Below are positions 7,426 to 16,024 of a DNA stretch of 24,103 nt, piece by piece (the stretch's first letter is position 1; each line of letters opens with the position of its first letter). The DNA is from Phascolarctobacterium_B sp045598345. Lineage in GTDB: Bacteria > Bacillota > Negativicutes > Acidaminococcales > Acidaminococcaceae. The translations under genes were made by a program, and so were the position numbers. The notes beneath the pieces were generated by a model. The model ran no database searches, was not told where the DNA came from, and saw only the letters and a list, made by a program, of their open reading frames with translations. The DNA lies in the NCBI GenBank assembly GCA_045598345.1, contig JAZLLX010000125.1, positions 1 to 24,103 of the forward strand, given 5' to 3'.

Positions 7426-9264
7426 ATGATAAGAGATGATATTCGTAATATTGCAATTATTGCCCATGTAGATCACGGCAAGACAACTTTGGTGGATGCA
7501 ATGCTGAAGCAGAGCGGTATTTTCCGTGCCAACGAGCGGGTGAATGACCGGGTTATGGATTCCAATGATTTGGAACGGGAACGTGGCATTACCATTCTTT
7601 CCAAGAACACTGCGGTTATGCACGGGAATATTAAAATCAATATTCTTGACACTCCGGGTCACGCGGATTTTGGCGGCGAGGTGGAGCGGGTGCTGACAAT
7701 GGTGGACGGCGTGCTACTTTTGGTTGACGCTTATGAGGGACCTATGCCCCAAACAAAATATGTTTTGCGTAAGGCCTTGGAACAGAAATTGAAACCTATT
7801 GTGGTTATCAATAAAATTGACCGTCCAGACCAGCGGGTGATGGAGGTTATTGATGAGGTTCTGGATTTGTTCATTGAACTGGAGGCGGATGATGCCCAAC
7901 TGGATTTTCCCGTGGTTCTTGCCAGCGCCAGAAACGGTATTGCCAAGTTGAAGATGGAGGACGAGAGCGACAGTTTGGAACCCCTGTTCAAGACCATTAT
8001 TGATAACATTCCCGCTCCTGACGTGGATACGGAAGCGCCATTGCAGATGCTGGTGAATACTTTGGACTATGACGATTATGTGGGACGTATTGTGGTGGGC
8101 CGCATTGTCCGTGGCAAATTGCACAACGGTGAACAGATTATGCTGATGCAGGATGAGAAGAATCAACCGCAAAAGATTGGCCGTTTGTATTCCTACCAGG
8201 GGTTGAAGCGGGTGGAGGTGCCTGAGGCACAGGCGGGAGATATTGTGGCGGTGATTGGCCTTGAGGATCCTAATATTGGCGACACCATTGCGGATTTGGT
8301 TTCCCCCGAACCTTTGAAGGGCATTAAGATTGACGAACCGACCCTCAGTATGGTGTTCTGTGTGAACGACAGCCCCTTTGCGGGTAAGGAGGGTGAATAT
8401 ATTACCAGCCGTCATTTGCGTGACCGTCTGTACAAGGAAATTCAGACCAATGTTTCCCTTAGGGTTGAAGATACGGATACGACAGATGCCTGGGTGGTGA
8501 GCGGGCGTGGCGAACTGCATCTTTCCATTTTGATTGAAACCATGCGGCGTGAAGGTTATGAATTGGCGGTGGGCAAGCCCAAAGTAATCTACCACAAGGA
8601 CGAGAACGGGAAGTTATTGGAACCCATGGAGGCACTGACCATTGATGTGCCGCAGGAATTTATGGGCACGGTTATGGAAAACTTGGGGTTGCGTAAGGCG
8701 GAGTTGCAGAGTATGCACGAACTGGCAGGTTATTTGCGTCTGGAATTCAAAATTCCTGCCCGGGGACTCATCGGTTTCCGCAACCAGTTCCTGACCGATA
8801 CGAAGGGTAATGGTATTATGAACCATGTGTTCAGCGGTTATGAACCCTACAAGGGTGAAATGACGGGCAGGACCCGTGGCAGTTTGGTTGCGTTTGAGCC
8901 GGGCGAGACCTGTGCTTATGGCATTAACAATGCCCAGGAGCATGGTGTTATGTTTGTTGTACCCGGTGAGCCGGTGTATGAGGGTCAGATTGTGGGTGAA
9001 AATGCCAGGGAACGGGATATGGATATTAACCCCTGCAAGAAAAAGCATGTGAGCAATATGCGTGCCAGCGGCAGCGATGAGGCCATCCGTCTGGTGCCGC
9101 CCCGCAGTTTCAGTTTGGAGCAGGCCTTGGAGCATATCAATGACGATGAACTGGTGGAGGTAACTCCCAAATCCATCCGTATGCGGAAAAAGGTGTTGAG
9201 CAAATTGACCAGGGCGAGAATTGCAGGACGTGAGTTTGTTGCCAGAAAGGCGGGTGAAAAATAA
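7426..9264 (+). CDS. typA: Ribosome-associated translational GTPase TypA/BipA
   Basis: The 612-residue protein is a full-length BipA. GTPase motifs are AHVDHGKT (13-20), RERGITI (51-57), DTPGH (75-79) and NKID (129-132). EF-G-like domains II, III and V and the BipA-specific C-terminal domain follow (for example RGLIGFRNQFLTDTKGNGIMNHVF). BipA binds the 70S ribosome at the EF-G site and is tied to ribosome assembly and stress or low-temperature growth. I chose ATG 7426 because GGAGAAAGGGA (7410-7420) is well placed for it and MIRDDIRNIAIIAHVDHGK is the family's usual start; a TTG at 7408 is in frame but lies ahead of that site. No strong promoter is obvious in the repeat block upstream. The stop codon overlaps the start of the sepF-like gene (TAATG). 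Confidence 0.97.
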   Translation: MIRDDIRNIAIIAHVDHGKTTLVDAMLKQSGIFRANERVNDRVMDSNDLERERGITILSKNTAVMHGNIKINILDTPGHADFGGEVERVLTMVDGVLLLVDAYEGPMPQTKYVLRKALEQKLKPIVVINKIDRPDQRVMEVIDEVLDLFIELEADDAQLDFPVVLASARNGIAKLKMEDESDSLEPLFKTIIDNIPAPDVDTEAPLQMLVNTLDYDDYVGRIVVGRIVRGKLHNGEQIMLMQDEKNQPQKIGRLYSYQGLKRVEVPEAQAGDIVAVIGLEDPNIGDTIADLVSPEPLKGIKIDEPTLSMVFCVNDSPFAGKEGEYITSRHLRDRLYKEIQTNVSLRVEDTDTTDAWVVSGRGELHLSILIETMRREGYELAVGKPKVIYHKDENGKLLEPMEALTIDVPQEFMGTVMENLGLRKAELQSMHELAGYLRLEFKIPARGLIGFRNQFLTDTKGNGIMNHVFSGYEPYKGEMTGRTRGSLVAFEPGETCAYGINNAQEHGVMFVVPGEPVYEGQIVGENARERDMDINPCKKKHVSNMRASGSDEAIRLVPPRSFSLEQALEHINDDELVEVTPKSIRMRKKVLSKLTRARIAGREFVARKAGEK

Positions 9265-9608
9265 TGGGTTTCAGAAGTTCTACAAAAAAGGTGTTTGCCT
9301 CCGATGAGGTAAAGAACAATGTGCCGACAAGCGAGGCGGCTTTGGGCACCAACATTATGATCCGGGTGCTGAACCAGTTTGAGGATGTGCACGAGTATGC
9401 CGGTGCGTTGTTGCAGGGCAATGTGCTTTTCCTTAATCTTGAACGGCTGAACGGGGTGGACAGGAACAGGGTGTTTGATTTTATGAACGGGGTTGCCTAT
9501 GTGGTGAATGCCAATGTGGACACTTTGGGCGAAACCAGTTTGATTTATTCCCCGTCCAATGTTACCATTGACAAGCAGGCGGATAATGTCGGAACGGGCT
9601 TCTGGTAA
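9264..9608 (+). CDS. sepF: SepF-like cell-division protein (DUF552)
   Basis: The 114-residue protein matches the SepF core fold: a segment like IMIRVLNQFEDVHEYAGALLQGNVLFLNLERLNGVDRNRVFDFMNGVAYVVNANVDTL aligns with the family pattern of a surface strand, a helix, VxxNLxR(L/V), then a DFxxGxxYxxxxxxxxxG strand-turn and a final SPSNV. SepF links FtsZ to the membrane during septum formation. The N-terminus is short (about 27 residues, basic, with no evident amphipathic membrane-binding helix), so membrane anchoring of this copy is uncertain. Its ATG shares one base with the typA stop, implying translational coupling. SepF genes more usually sit near ylmE/ylmG and the division cluster, so this may be a second paralogue. 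The family call is good; the role is inferred. Confidence 0.8.
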   Translation: MGFRSSTKKVFASDEVKNNVPTSEAALGTNIMIRVLNQFEDVHEYAGALLQGNVLFLNLERLNGVDRNRVFDFMNGVAYVVNANVDTLGETSLIYSPSNVTIDKQADNVGTGFW

Positions 9609-9626
9609 AAAAAATAAAAAGAATGT

Positions 9627-9655
9627 TTGAGGATTGGCAAAACATTTGCTATAAT
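9627..9655 (+). promoter_or_regulatory. Promoter with extended -10 ahead of the EF-G-like gene
   Basis: TTGAGG (9627-9632) and TATAAT (9650-9655) are 17 bases apart, and the -10 is preceded by TGC (9647-9649), an extended -10 element. Transcription would start near 9662, about 30 bases before the start codon. Confidence 0.78.
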
Positions 9656-9692
9656 ATTAAAGATAAAAATTATTTTGCAAGGAGGATTTTTT

Positions 9693-11771
9693 ATGAACGA
9701 GTACACTGGTGATAAGATTCGTAATGTGGTTATCGTCGGTCACGGCGGTGCAGGGACCACTTCTGTAACGGAGGCCCTGCTGTTCCGCAGCGGTGCCATC
9801 AACCGTATGTGCAATGTGGCTGACGGAACAACTACCACCGACTACGAGCCGGAGGAAATCAAGCGTAAGGTTTCCGTTAATGCCACTATGGCACCTGTTG
9901 AATGGCGGGAGCACAAGATTAATTTTATTGATGCCCCGGGTTTTGCGGATTTCGTGGCAGAGGTAAAGAATGCGTTGCGGGCTGTGGACAGCGCTCTGAT
10001 TGTGGTTGATGCTACCAGCGGTGTGCAGATTGGCACGGAACAATGCTGGAAACTGGCTGAAGAAGCAGGGCTTCCCAGAATTTTGTTTGTGAATAAGATG
10101 GACCGTGAGAATGCGGACTTTGATCATATTTTGGAGAATTTGCGGAGCAAGTTCGGCAAGAAGGTTCTGCCTTTGCAATTGCCTTTGGGCAAGGAAGACA
10201 AATTTGAAGGTTTGATTGACCTTTTCAAGATGAAAGCATACCGCGGCAACGGTAACGGTTCTGATGAAATTGAGATTCCTGCTGAATACAAGGAGTCCGC
10301 AGAAATTTACAGGGAGCAGATGATTGAGTCCGCAGTGGAAGCGGATGACGAGTGCATGATGCGTTACCTGGAAGGGGAGAAGATTGAGGACAAGGAAATT
10401 ATGGAATGCCTTACCAAGGGTATCCGTTCCGGTTTGCTTTGCCCCATGATTTGCGGCAGCGCCATTAAGAATATCGGTCTGGGCCGTTGCATGAATGCCC
10501 TTATTGATTTTACCTATCCTGCAATTCTCAGGGAGTACGAAGTTGTTAACAAGGCCACAGGCGAAACAGAAAAGCATGACTGCAATGCCCCTATGGCCGC
10601 CATGGTATTCAAAACAACTTCTGACCCCTTTGTCGGCCGTTTGAGTTTCTTCCGTGTGTTCAGCGGCAGCATTTCTGCTGACGGTTCCATTTATAACAGC
10701 CGTCGTGAAATGGACGAGCGCCCCGGCAGTTTGTTCACCATGCGGGGCAAGAACCAGATTCCTTTGAAGGTTGTTAATGCGGGCGATATCGGCGTGTTCA
10801 GCAAATTGCAATACACCGCTACAGGCGACACCCTTTGCGACAAGAGTCATCCTGTGGAGTTCCTGCCCATCAACTATCCTGTTCCAATGTACACCCGTTC
10901 CATCTATGCCAAGAAGAAGGGCGAGGAAGACAAGATTATGAATGCTTTGAACCGCCTGATGGAAGAGGATCCCACATTTATCGTTACCAAGAATCCTGTG
11001 ACCAAGGAAACCTTGATCAGCGGTATGGGCGACCAGCATATTGAAATTATTATGGAGCGTATGCAACGCAAATTCGGTGTGGATGCGGATTTGAGAACAC
11101 CGATTATTGAATACCGTGAAACCATCCGTGCCACTGCGGATGATATTGAAGGCAAGCATAAGAAACAGTCCGGCGGTCACGGCCAATATGGTCATGTAAT
11201 CATTAAGATGGAACCCCTGCCTCCCGGAGGCGGCTTTGAGTTCGTGGATGAAATTTTCGGCGGCGCTGTTCCCCGTCAATACATTCCTGCTGTTGAAAAG
11301 GGTATGAATGAATGTATGACCAAGGGTATTCTTGCGGGCTATCCCTGTGTGGATGTACGCATTACTTTGAAAGACGGTTCCTATCATCCCGTTGATTCCA
11401 GTGAAATGGCGTTCAAGACCGCATCCAGCATTGCCTTCAAGAAGGCAATGGAAGCGGCAAAACCGGTATTGCTGGAACCTGTATATAACCTGAATGTTAC
11501 CGTGCCCGATGCTATGATGGGTGATGTTATCGGTGACTTGAACACCAAGCGCGGACGTATTCTTGGTATGACTCCTACTGAAGAAGGGCTCAGCGTGGTT
11601 GCGGCCCAGGCGCCCTATGCGGAGATTTCCAATTATGCGGTTGACCTCCGTGCCTTGACACAGGGTATCGGCACCTTTGAAATGAAATTTGATCATTACG
11701 AAGATGTGCCGGCCAAGATTGCGGAAAAGGTCATTGAGGACAAAAAAGCAAGGGATGCTGCTGAAGAATGA
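9693..11771 (+). CDS. Elongation factor G-like translational GTPase (EF-G2 type)
   Basis: The 692-residue protein has EF-G domain order and length, but its sequence matches the EF-G-like subgroup rather than canonical FusA. The switch region reads GTTTTDYEPEEIKRKVSVNATMAP, as in EF-G2 proteins, followed by DAPGFADF (G3), NKMD (G4) and CGSAI (G5). Domain IV (SGGHGQYGHVIIKMEP) and domain V (PVYNLNVTVPDAMMGDVIGDLNTKRGRILGM) are complete. The P-loop is unusual: it reads GHGGAGTTS (16-24), with Thr22 (codon ACC at 9756-9758) where nearly all such GTPases have lysine. ATG 9693 has an ideal GGAGG (9681-9685); an in-frame ATG at 9627 lies upstream inside the promoter and is rejected. The function of the subgroup is not well defined; a translocation-related or ribosome-linked role is an inference. 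Its stop overlaps the helicase start (ATGA). Confidence 0.9.
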   Translation: MNEYTGDKIRNVVIVGHGGAGTTSVTEALLFRSGAINRMCNVADGTTTTDYEPEEIKRKVSVNATMAPVEWREHKINFIDAPGFADFVAEVKNALRAVDSALIVVDATSGVQIGTEQCWKLAEEAGLPRILFVNKMDRENADFDHILENLRSKFGKKVLPLQLPLGKEDKFEGLIDLFKMKAYRGNGNGSDEIEIPAEYKESAEIYREQMIESAVEADDECMMRYLEGEKIEDKEIMECLTKGIRSGLLCPMICGSAIKNIGLGRCMNALIDFTYPAILREYEVVNKATGETEKHDCNAPMAAMVFKTTSDPFVGRLSFFRVFSGSISADGSIYNSRREMDERPGSLFTMRGKNQIPLKVVNAGDIGVFSKLQYTATGDTLCDKSHPVEFLPINYPVPMYTRSIYAKKKGEEDKIMNALNRLMEEDPTFIVTKNPVTKETLISGMGDQHIEIIMERMQRKFGVDADLRTPIIEYRETIRATADDIEGKHKKQSGGHGQYGHVIIKMEPLPPGGGFEFVDEIFGGAVPRQYIPAVEKGMNECMTKGILAGYPCVDVRITLKDGSYHPVDSSEMAFKTASSIAFKKAMEAAKPVLLEPVYNLNVTVPDAMMGDVIGDLNTKRGRILGMTPTEEGLSVVAAQAPYAEISNYAVDLRALTQGIGTFEMKFDHYEDVPAKIAEKVIEDKKARDAAEE

Positions 11772-12871
11772 TGGTGCCATCCTTCAGTCAATTGAAAGTT
11801 GACGAAACCACTATTGGACAATTAAAAAAACAAGGAATCAAATTGCCGATGCCTGTTCAGGCATCGGCAATTCCTGCTTTATATTCGGGCAGGGATGTGA
11901 TAGCAAGGGCACAGACGGGAACGGGGAAAACCCTTGCTTTTTGTATTCCTTTAATTTCAAAAATTGATACTGAAAAAAATTTTGTACAGGCACTGGTGAT
12001 TACGCCCACAAGGGAATTGGCACAGCAGACCGCAACGGAACTAAAGAAAATTATTGGTGTCCGTCCAATAAAAGTTTTGGCTGTTGTGGGGGGCAAGGAT
12101 TTTGAAGTGCAGAAGGCAAAACTGCAGGGCAAGAGCCAGGTGCTGATTGGCACTTCCGGCCGTTTGCTGGACCATATCAAAAAGGGGAACACCAATTTGG
12201 GCGGGGTGAAATACCTGGTATTGGACGAAGTGGATGAGATGTTGCTGCAGGGGTTTATTGAGGATGCTGCCACTTTGATTTCCATGTGTAACCCCACTCA
12301 TCAGACCGTACTTTGCAGCGCCACTCTGAATGAAGAGGTTTGGAAATTAGGACGCAAATTATGTACTAATCCCAAATTGATAGATATCAATCCCTTGGAA
12401 ACTACGGTCAAAGCCATCAGGCAGTCCGCAGTGAAAATTGTGGAAGAAAAGAAACAGGCCTATTTGGCAAAACTTATCCGGGAAACCAATCCCTATTTAA
12501 TGATTGTTTTCTGCCAGAGCAAGGAACGTACTAAAGAGCTGGGCGATTACTTGGGTATGCAGGGTTTTAATGTGGATGTGCTGCACGGGGATATGAGTCC
12601 GCAAAAACGGAAAACCATTATGAAAAAGTTTCGGGATGCCAAACTGCAAATTTTAGTTGCCAGCGATTTGGCGGCACGGGGCTTGGACGTGGAAGGTGTG
12701 TCCCATGTGGTAAATTATGATATCCCCCATGATGCGGAATGGTATGTTCACCGCATTGGCAGGACGGGCAGGGCAGGCCGGGACGGGGTGGCAATTACTT
12801 TCTATACACCTGACGAAGTCCGCTGGCTGAAGAATATTGAAAACAAATTAAAAATAAAAATAAATCGTTGA
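11768..12871 (+). CDS. DEAD-box-family ATP-dependent RNA helicase (motif II DEVD)
   Basis: The 367-residue protein is a minimal two-domain SF2 RNA helicase. Motifs in order are MPVQASAIPA (Q motif, 28-37), AQTGTGKT (I, 48-55), PTRELA (Ia, 80-85), GTSGR (Ib), DEVD (II, 153-156), SAT (III, 184-186), ARGLD (V) and HRIGRTGRAGR (VI, near the C-terminus). There is almost no C-terminal extension, unlike CshA, CsdA or DbpA, so substrate choice cannot be inferred. Motif II is DEVD instead of DEAD; the catalytic acidic residues are kept, so activity is expected. The ATG overlaps the stop of the EF-G-like gene by four bases, so the two are probably made together. A second ATG follows immediately at 11771. 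RNA remodelling next to pnp, which encodes an RNA exonuclease, is plausible. Confidence 0.93.
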   Translation: MMVPSFSQLKVDETTIGQLKKQGIKLPMPVQASAIPALYSGRDVIARAQTGTGKTLAFCIPLISKIDTEKNFVQALVITPTRELAQQTATELKKIIGVRPIKVLAVVGGKDFEVQKAKLQGKSQVLIGTSGRLLDHIKKGNTNLGGVKYLVLDEVDEMLLQGFIEDAATLISMCNPTHQTVLCSATLNEEVWKLGRKLCTNPKLIDINPLETTVKAIRQSAVKIVEEKKQAYLAKLIRETNPYLMIVFCQSKERTKELGDYLGMQGFNVDVLHGDMSPQKRKTIMKKFRDAKLQILVASDLAARGLDVEGVSHVVNYDIPHDAEWYVHRIGRTGRAGRDGVAITFYTPDEVRWLKNIENKLKIKINR

Positions 12872-12896
12872 AAATCTGTTTTGATTGTACTATAAT
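12868..12896 (+). promoter_or_regulatory. Promoter for pnp
   Basis: TTGAAA (12868-12873) and TATAAT (12891-12896) are spaced by 17 bases. The -35 overlaps the stop codon of the helicase gene. Transcription would begin near 12903, giving a short leader of about 50 bases before pnp. Confidence 0.78.
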
Positions 12897-12953
12897 ATTA
12901 CGGGTTTACTAAAATGTAGTAAAAGGTTTTATTATTAAGGAGGCATAAGAATT

Positions 12954-15032
12954 ATGCAAAGTTTTAGTTATGATTGGGGCGGAAGAACCCTGACCATTGA
13001 AACCGGCAAGATTGCCAAACAGGCCAACGGCGCTGTTTTGGTCCGCTACGGGGACACCGCTGTGGTGGTAGCAGTTACCGGTACAAAAACACCCCGTGAA
13101 GGTGTAGATTTCTTTCCCCTGACTGTTGATTTTGAAGAGAAAATGTATGCGGTTGGCAAGATTCCCGGCGGTTTCATTAAGCGTGAAGGCCGTCCTGCGG
13201 AAACAGCAATCCTTACCAGCCGTCTGATTGACCGTCCTATTCGTCCCATGTTCCCGGACGGTTATCATAATGATGTGCAAATTGTGGCAACGGCAGTTTC
13301 CGTTGACCCGGATAATGCACCGGATATGCCCGCTATGGTTGGCGCGTCCTGTGCTTTGGCAATCAGCGACATTCCTTTTGACGGCCCGATTGCGGGCGTG
13401 CGTGTGGGTCAGGTGAACGGCCAGTTCATTATTAATCCTACAGTTGAACAGGCAAAGGTTTCCACTTTGAATTTGGCGGTTGCGGGTACAAAAGATGCAA
13501 TTCTGATGGTTGAAGCAGGCGCCAAGGAAGTTAGCGAGCAGACCATGCTGGACGCCATTTTCTTCGGCCATGAAGAAATTAAAAAATTAGTTGAGTTCCA
13601 GGAAAAGATTGTGGCGGCAGTGGGCAAGCCCAAGATGGAAGTGCCTGTATATGAACCTCCTGCAGATATGGTTGCTGAAATTGAAGCATACGGAGCAGAA
13701 AACTTGAAGGCCGCTTTGATGGATGCCAACAAATTGCAGAGAGAAGAAAATGTTGAGCGTGTTAAACAGGAAATCGCAGAGCATTTTATGGAGAAATATC
13801 CTGACAATGCGGAAGATGTTGCGTATATCACCCAAAAATTGGTGAAGAAGATTGTCCGCCGTACCATCAGCGTGGACAAGATTCGTCCTGACGGACGGCA
13901 ACTGGATGAAGTACGTCCTGTTACCTGTGAAGTTGGTCTTTTGGCACGTACCCACGGCAGTGCTTTGTTCACCCGTGGTCAAACTCAAATTTTGAACTGT
14001 CTGGCTTTGGCCCCTCTCCGTGAAGCGCAAATTTTAGACGGACTGGGAGTTGAAGAAACAAAGCGTTATATTCATCATTACAATTTCCCGCCTTACAGTG
14101 TGGGCGAAACCAAACCTTTACGCAGTCCCGGCCGTCGTGAGATTGGTCATGGGGCGTTGGCGGAGCGAGCGTTGAAACCGGTTATTCCTTCCGAAGACGA
14201 ATTTCCATACGCAATTCGTTTGGTTTCCGAAGTATTGGAATCTAACGGTTCCAGTTCCATGGGCTCTGTATGTGCCAGCACTTTGAGTTTGATGGATGCA
14301 GGGGTTCCTATTAAAGCACCTGTTGCCGGCGTGGCAATGGGTTTGGTAAAAGATGGTGAATACTTTACTATTCTGACTGATATTCAAGGTTTGGAAGATG
14401 CTTTGGGAGATATGGACTTCAAAGTAGCAGGTACTGCCCAGGGCATTACCGCTATCCAAATGGATATTAAGATTGACGGCATTAACAAACAAATCTTTGA
14501 ACAGGCATTGGCTCAGGCAAAGCGTGGCCGTGAATTCATTATGGGCAAGATGATGGAATGTATCAATGCCCCCAGAAAAGAATTAAGCCGTTTTGCCCCC
14601 AAGATTACCACTATTACGGTTGACCCGGATAAGATTGCCAAGGTTATTGGCCCTGGCGGCAAGACCATTAAGGCCATTACAGACCAGACCGGTGTAAAGA
14701 TTGATATTGAAGAAACCGGCAGGGTTTATATTGCGGCGGTGAACAGTGAAGCCGCTGCCAAGGCCATTAAGATGATTGAGAATGTGACCGCTGAGGCAGT
14801 TCCCGGAAAAACCTACACAGGCAAAGTAACCCGTATTATGAACTTTGGCGCTTTTGTTGAAATTCTTCCCGGCAAGGAAGGTTTGGTTCATATTAGCCAA
14901 CTTTCCACAGAAAGGGTTGAAAAGGTTGAGGATGTTGTTTCTGTTGGTGACGAAATTGTTGTCAAAGTTACAGAAATTGATCAAAAAGGGCGTATTAACC
15001 TCAGCCGCAAGGCGGTTTTATTGAAAATTTAA
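12954..15032 (+). CDS. pnp: Polyribonucleotide nucleotidyltransferase (PNPase)
   Basis: The 692-residue protein is a complete PNPase, which degrades RNA 3' to 5' by phosphorolysis. Two RNase PH-like domains flank a helical linker. The catalytic aspartates are in GLEDALGDMDFKVAGT (D482 and D488). A KH domain (about 556-612, VIGPGGKTIKAI) and an S1 domain (about 617-690, GKVTRIMNFGAFVEILPGKEGLVHIS) follow. The protein ends right after S1, a little shorter than family members with an acidic tail. ATG 12954 follows AAGGAGG (12937-12943). rpsO, the usual upstream neighbour of pnp, is not here; an RNA helicase gene is. The stop codon lies only five bases before the hairpin that precedes pyrB. Confidence 0.97.
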   Translation: MQSFSYDWGGRTLTIETGKIAKQANGAVLVRYGDTAVVVAVTGTKTPREGVDFFPLTVDFEEKMYAVGKIPGGFIKREGRPAETAILTSRLIDRPIRPMFPDGYHNDVQIVATAVSVDPDNAPDMPAMVGASCALAISDIPFDGPIAGVRVGQVNGQFIINPTVEQAKVSTLNLAVAGTKDAILMVEAGAKEVSEQTMLDAIFFGHEEIKKLVEFQEKIVAAVGKPKMEVPVYEPPADMVAEIEAYGAENLKAALMDANKLQREENVERVKQEIAEHFMEKYPDNAEDVAYITQKLVKKIVRRTISVDKIRPDGRQLDEVRPVTCEVGLLARTHGSALFTRGQTQILNCLALAPLREAQILDGLGVEETKRYIHHYNFPPYSVGETKPLRSPGRREIGHGALAERALKPVIPSEDEFPYAIRLVSEVLESNGSSSMGSVCASTLSLMDAGVPIKAPVAGVAMGLVKDGEYFTILTDIQGLEDALGDMDFKVAGTAQGITAIQMDIKIDGINKQIFEQALAQAKRGREFIMGKMMECINAPRKELSRFAPKITTITVDPDKIAKVIGPGGKTIKAITDQTGVKIDIEETGRVYIAAVNSEAAAKAIKMIENVTAEAVPGKTYTGKVTRIMNFGAFVEILPGKEGLVHISQLSTERVEKVEDVVSVGDEIVVKVTEIDQKGRINLSRKAVLLKI

Positions 15033-15037
15033 TTTTT

Positions 15038-15066
15038 AAGACCTGCGTCACTTACGCAGGTCTTTT
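15038..15066 (+). terminator. Hairpin between pnp and pyrB: terminator or attenuator
   Basis: AAGACCTGCGT (15038-15048) pairs perfectly with ACGCAGGTCTT (15054-15064) over a 5-nt loop; the T-rich tail is short (TCTTTTATTA). It begins five bases after the pnp stop and ends about 20 bases before pyrB. No promoter is visible between it and pyrB, so the pyr genes may be transcribed partly by read-through. A U-rich run lies immediately upstream (about 15016-15037). Confidence 0.8.
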
Positions 15067-15085
15067 ATTAAATCAAGGAGGCAGT

Positions 15086-16021
15086 ATGGAGCAGAATGTA
15101 AGTTTGCAGGGCAGGGATATTCTGGATATTGAGTCCCTTACCAAAGACGAGATTGAACTGATTATGTCCACCGCTCAGGAAATGAAAAAAATTATGAAGA
15201 GCGGTACGAAGAAAGTAGATTATTTGCGGGGAAAATCTGTAATCACCCTTTTTTATGAGGCAAGTACCCGTACCCGCACCAGTTTTGAAAGTGCCGGAAA
15301 ATATCTCGGAGCGGATGTGGTGAATATCAATACGGCATCAAGCAGTGTTACCAAAGGTGAATGTTTGCGTGATACGGTGTTGGTTTTGGAAAATATGGAT
15401 TGTGATGCGGTGATTATCCGTACACCTTTGGAAGGTGCGTCCGCCTATGCGGCAAAGGTGGGCAAGCCAATCATTATTAACGCAGGGGACGGGGCCCACG
15501 CCCATCCCAGTCAGGCCTTGCTGGATTTGTTCACTTTGTATGAGGTTGGCAAGCATGACCTTGCGGGTAAAAAGATGGTCATTGTGGGTGATATTCTTTA
15601 CAGCCGGGTGGCACGCTCCAACATTGCCATGTGGAAAAAATTTGGCGCCGACATTTATGTCTGCGGTCCCATGACTTTGCTGCCTCATGATATTGCGGCA
15701 CTGGGCGTGACTGTGGATAAAAAAGTTGAGGATGCTCTCCGTGATGCGGATGTGGTGGATGTTTTGCGAATTCAATTGGAGCGTCAAAAGAACGGCCTGT
15801 TCCCCACACCTCGCGAATATTCCCGTCAGTACGGCGTAAATGATGAACGCTTAAAACTTTGCAAAAAAGATGTAACGGTTCTGCACCCCGGTCCCATGAA
15901 TAGGGGTTTGGAAATTTCCTACGGTGTGGGTTATTGCGACAACGCCGCCATTCGTACTCAAGTGAACAATGGTGTGGCGGTGCGTATGGCACTTTTGTAT
16001 TTGACTTTGAAGGGGAGGTAA
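15086..16021 (+). CDS. pyrB: Aspartate carbamoyltransferase catalytic subunit
   Basis: The 311-residue enzyme joins carbamoyl phosphate and aspartate to N-carbamoyl-aspartate, the committed step of pyrimidine synthesis. The carbamoyl-phosphate site STRTRTSF (60-67), HPSQALLDLFT (about 140-150) and HPGPMNRGLEI (about 267-277) are intact. Length fits a free catalytic chain; no regulatory PyrI follows and none is fused. ATG 15086 has a strong AAGGAGG (15075-15081). It is the first gene of the pyr cluster, three bases before pyrC, and its ribosome-binding site lies right after the hairpin at 15038-15066. Confidence 0.97.
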   Translation: MEQNVSLQGRDILDIESLTKDEIELIMSTAQEMKKIMKSGTKKVDYLRGKSVITLFYEASTRTRTSFESAGKYLGADVVNINTASSSVTKGECLRDTVLVLENMDCDAVIIRTPLEGASAYAAKVGKPIIINAGDGAHAHPSQALLDLFTLYEVGKHDLAGKKMVIVGDILYSRVARSNIAMWKKFGADIYVCGPMTLLPHDIAALGVTVDKKVEDALRDADVVDVLRIQLERQKNGLFPTPREYSRQYGVNDERLKLCKKDVTVLHPGPMNRGLEISYGVGYCDNAAIRTQVNNGVAVRMALLYLTLKGR

Positions 16022-16024
16022 GCC

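Noticed and set aside
9657..11780. A 707-codon open frame on the - strand opposite the EF-G-like gene, with others opposite typA (7714-8595) and pnp (12909-13571).
   Set aside because: The translations are rich in His, Asn and Phe and resemble no family. The sense strand encodes well-motifed proteins. Scarcity of TTA, CTA and TCA codons in the sense genes is enough to leave antisense frames open.
15033..15085. A PyrR-binding attenuator ahead of pyrB.
   Set aside because: There is room for only one hairpin; the antiterminator and binding-loop structures of PyrR-regulated leaders are absent.
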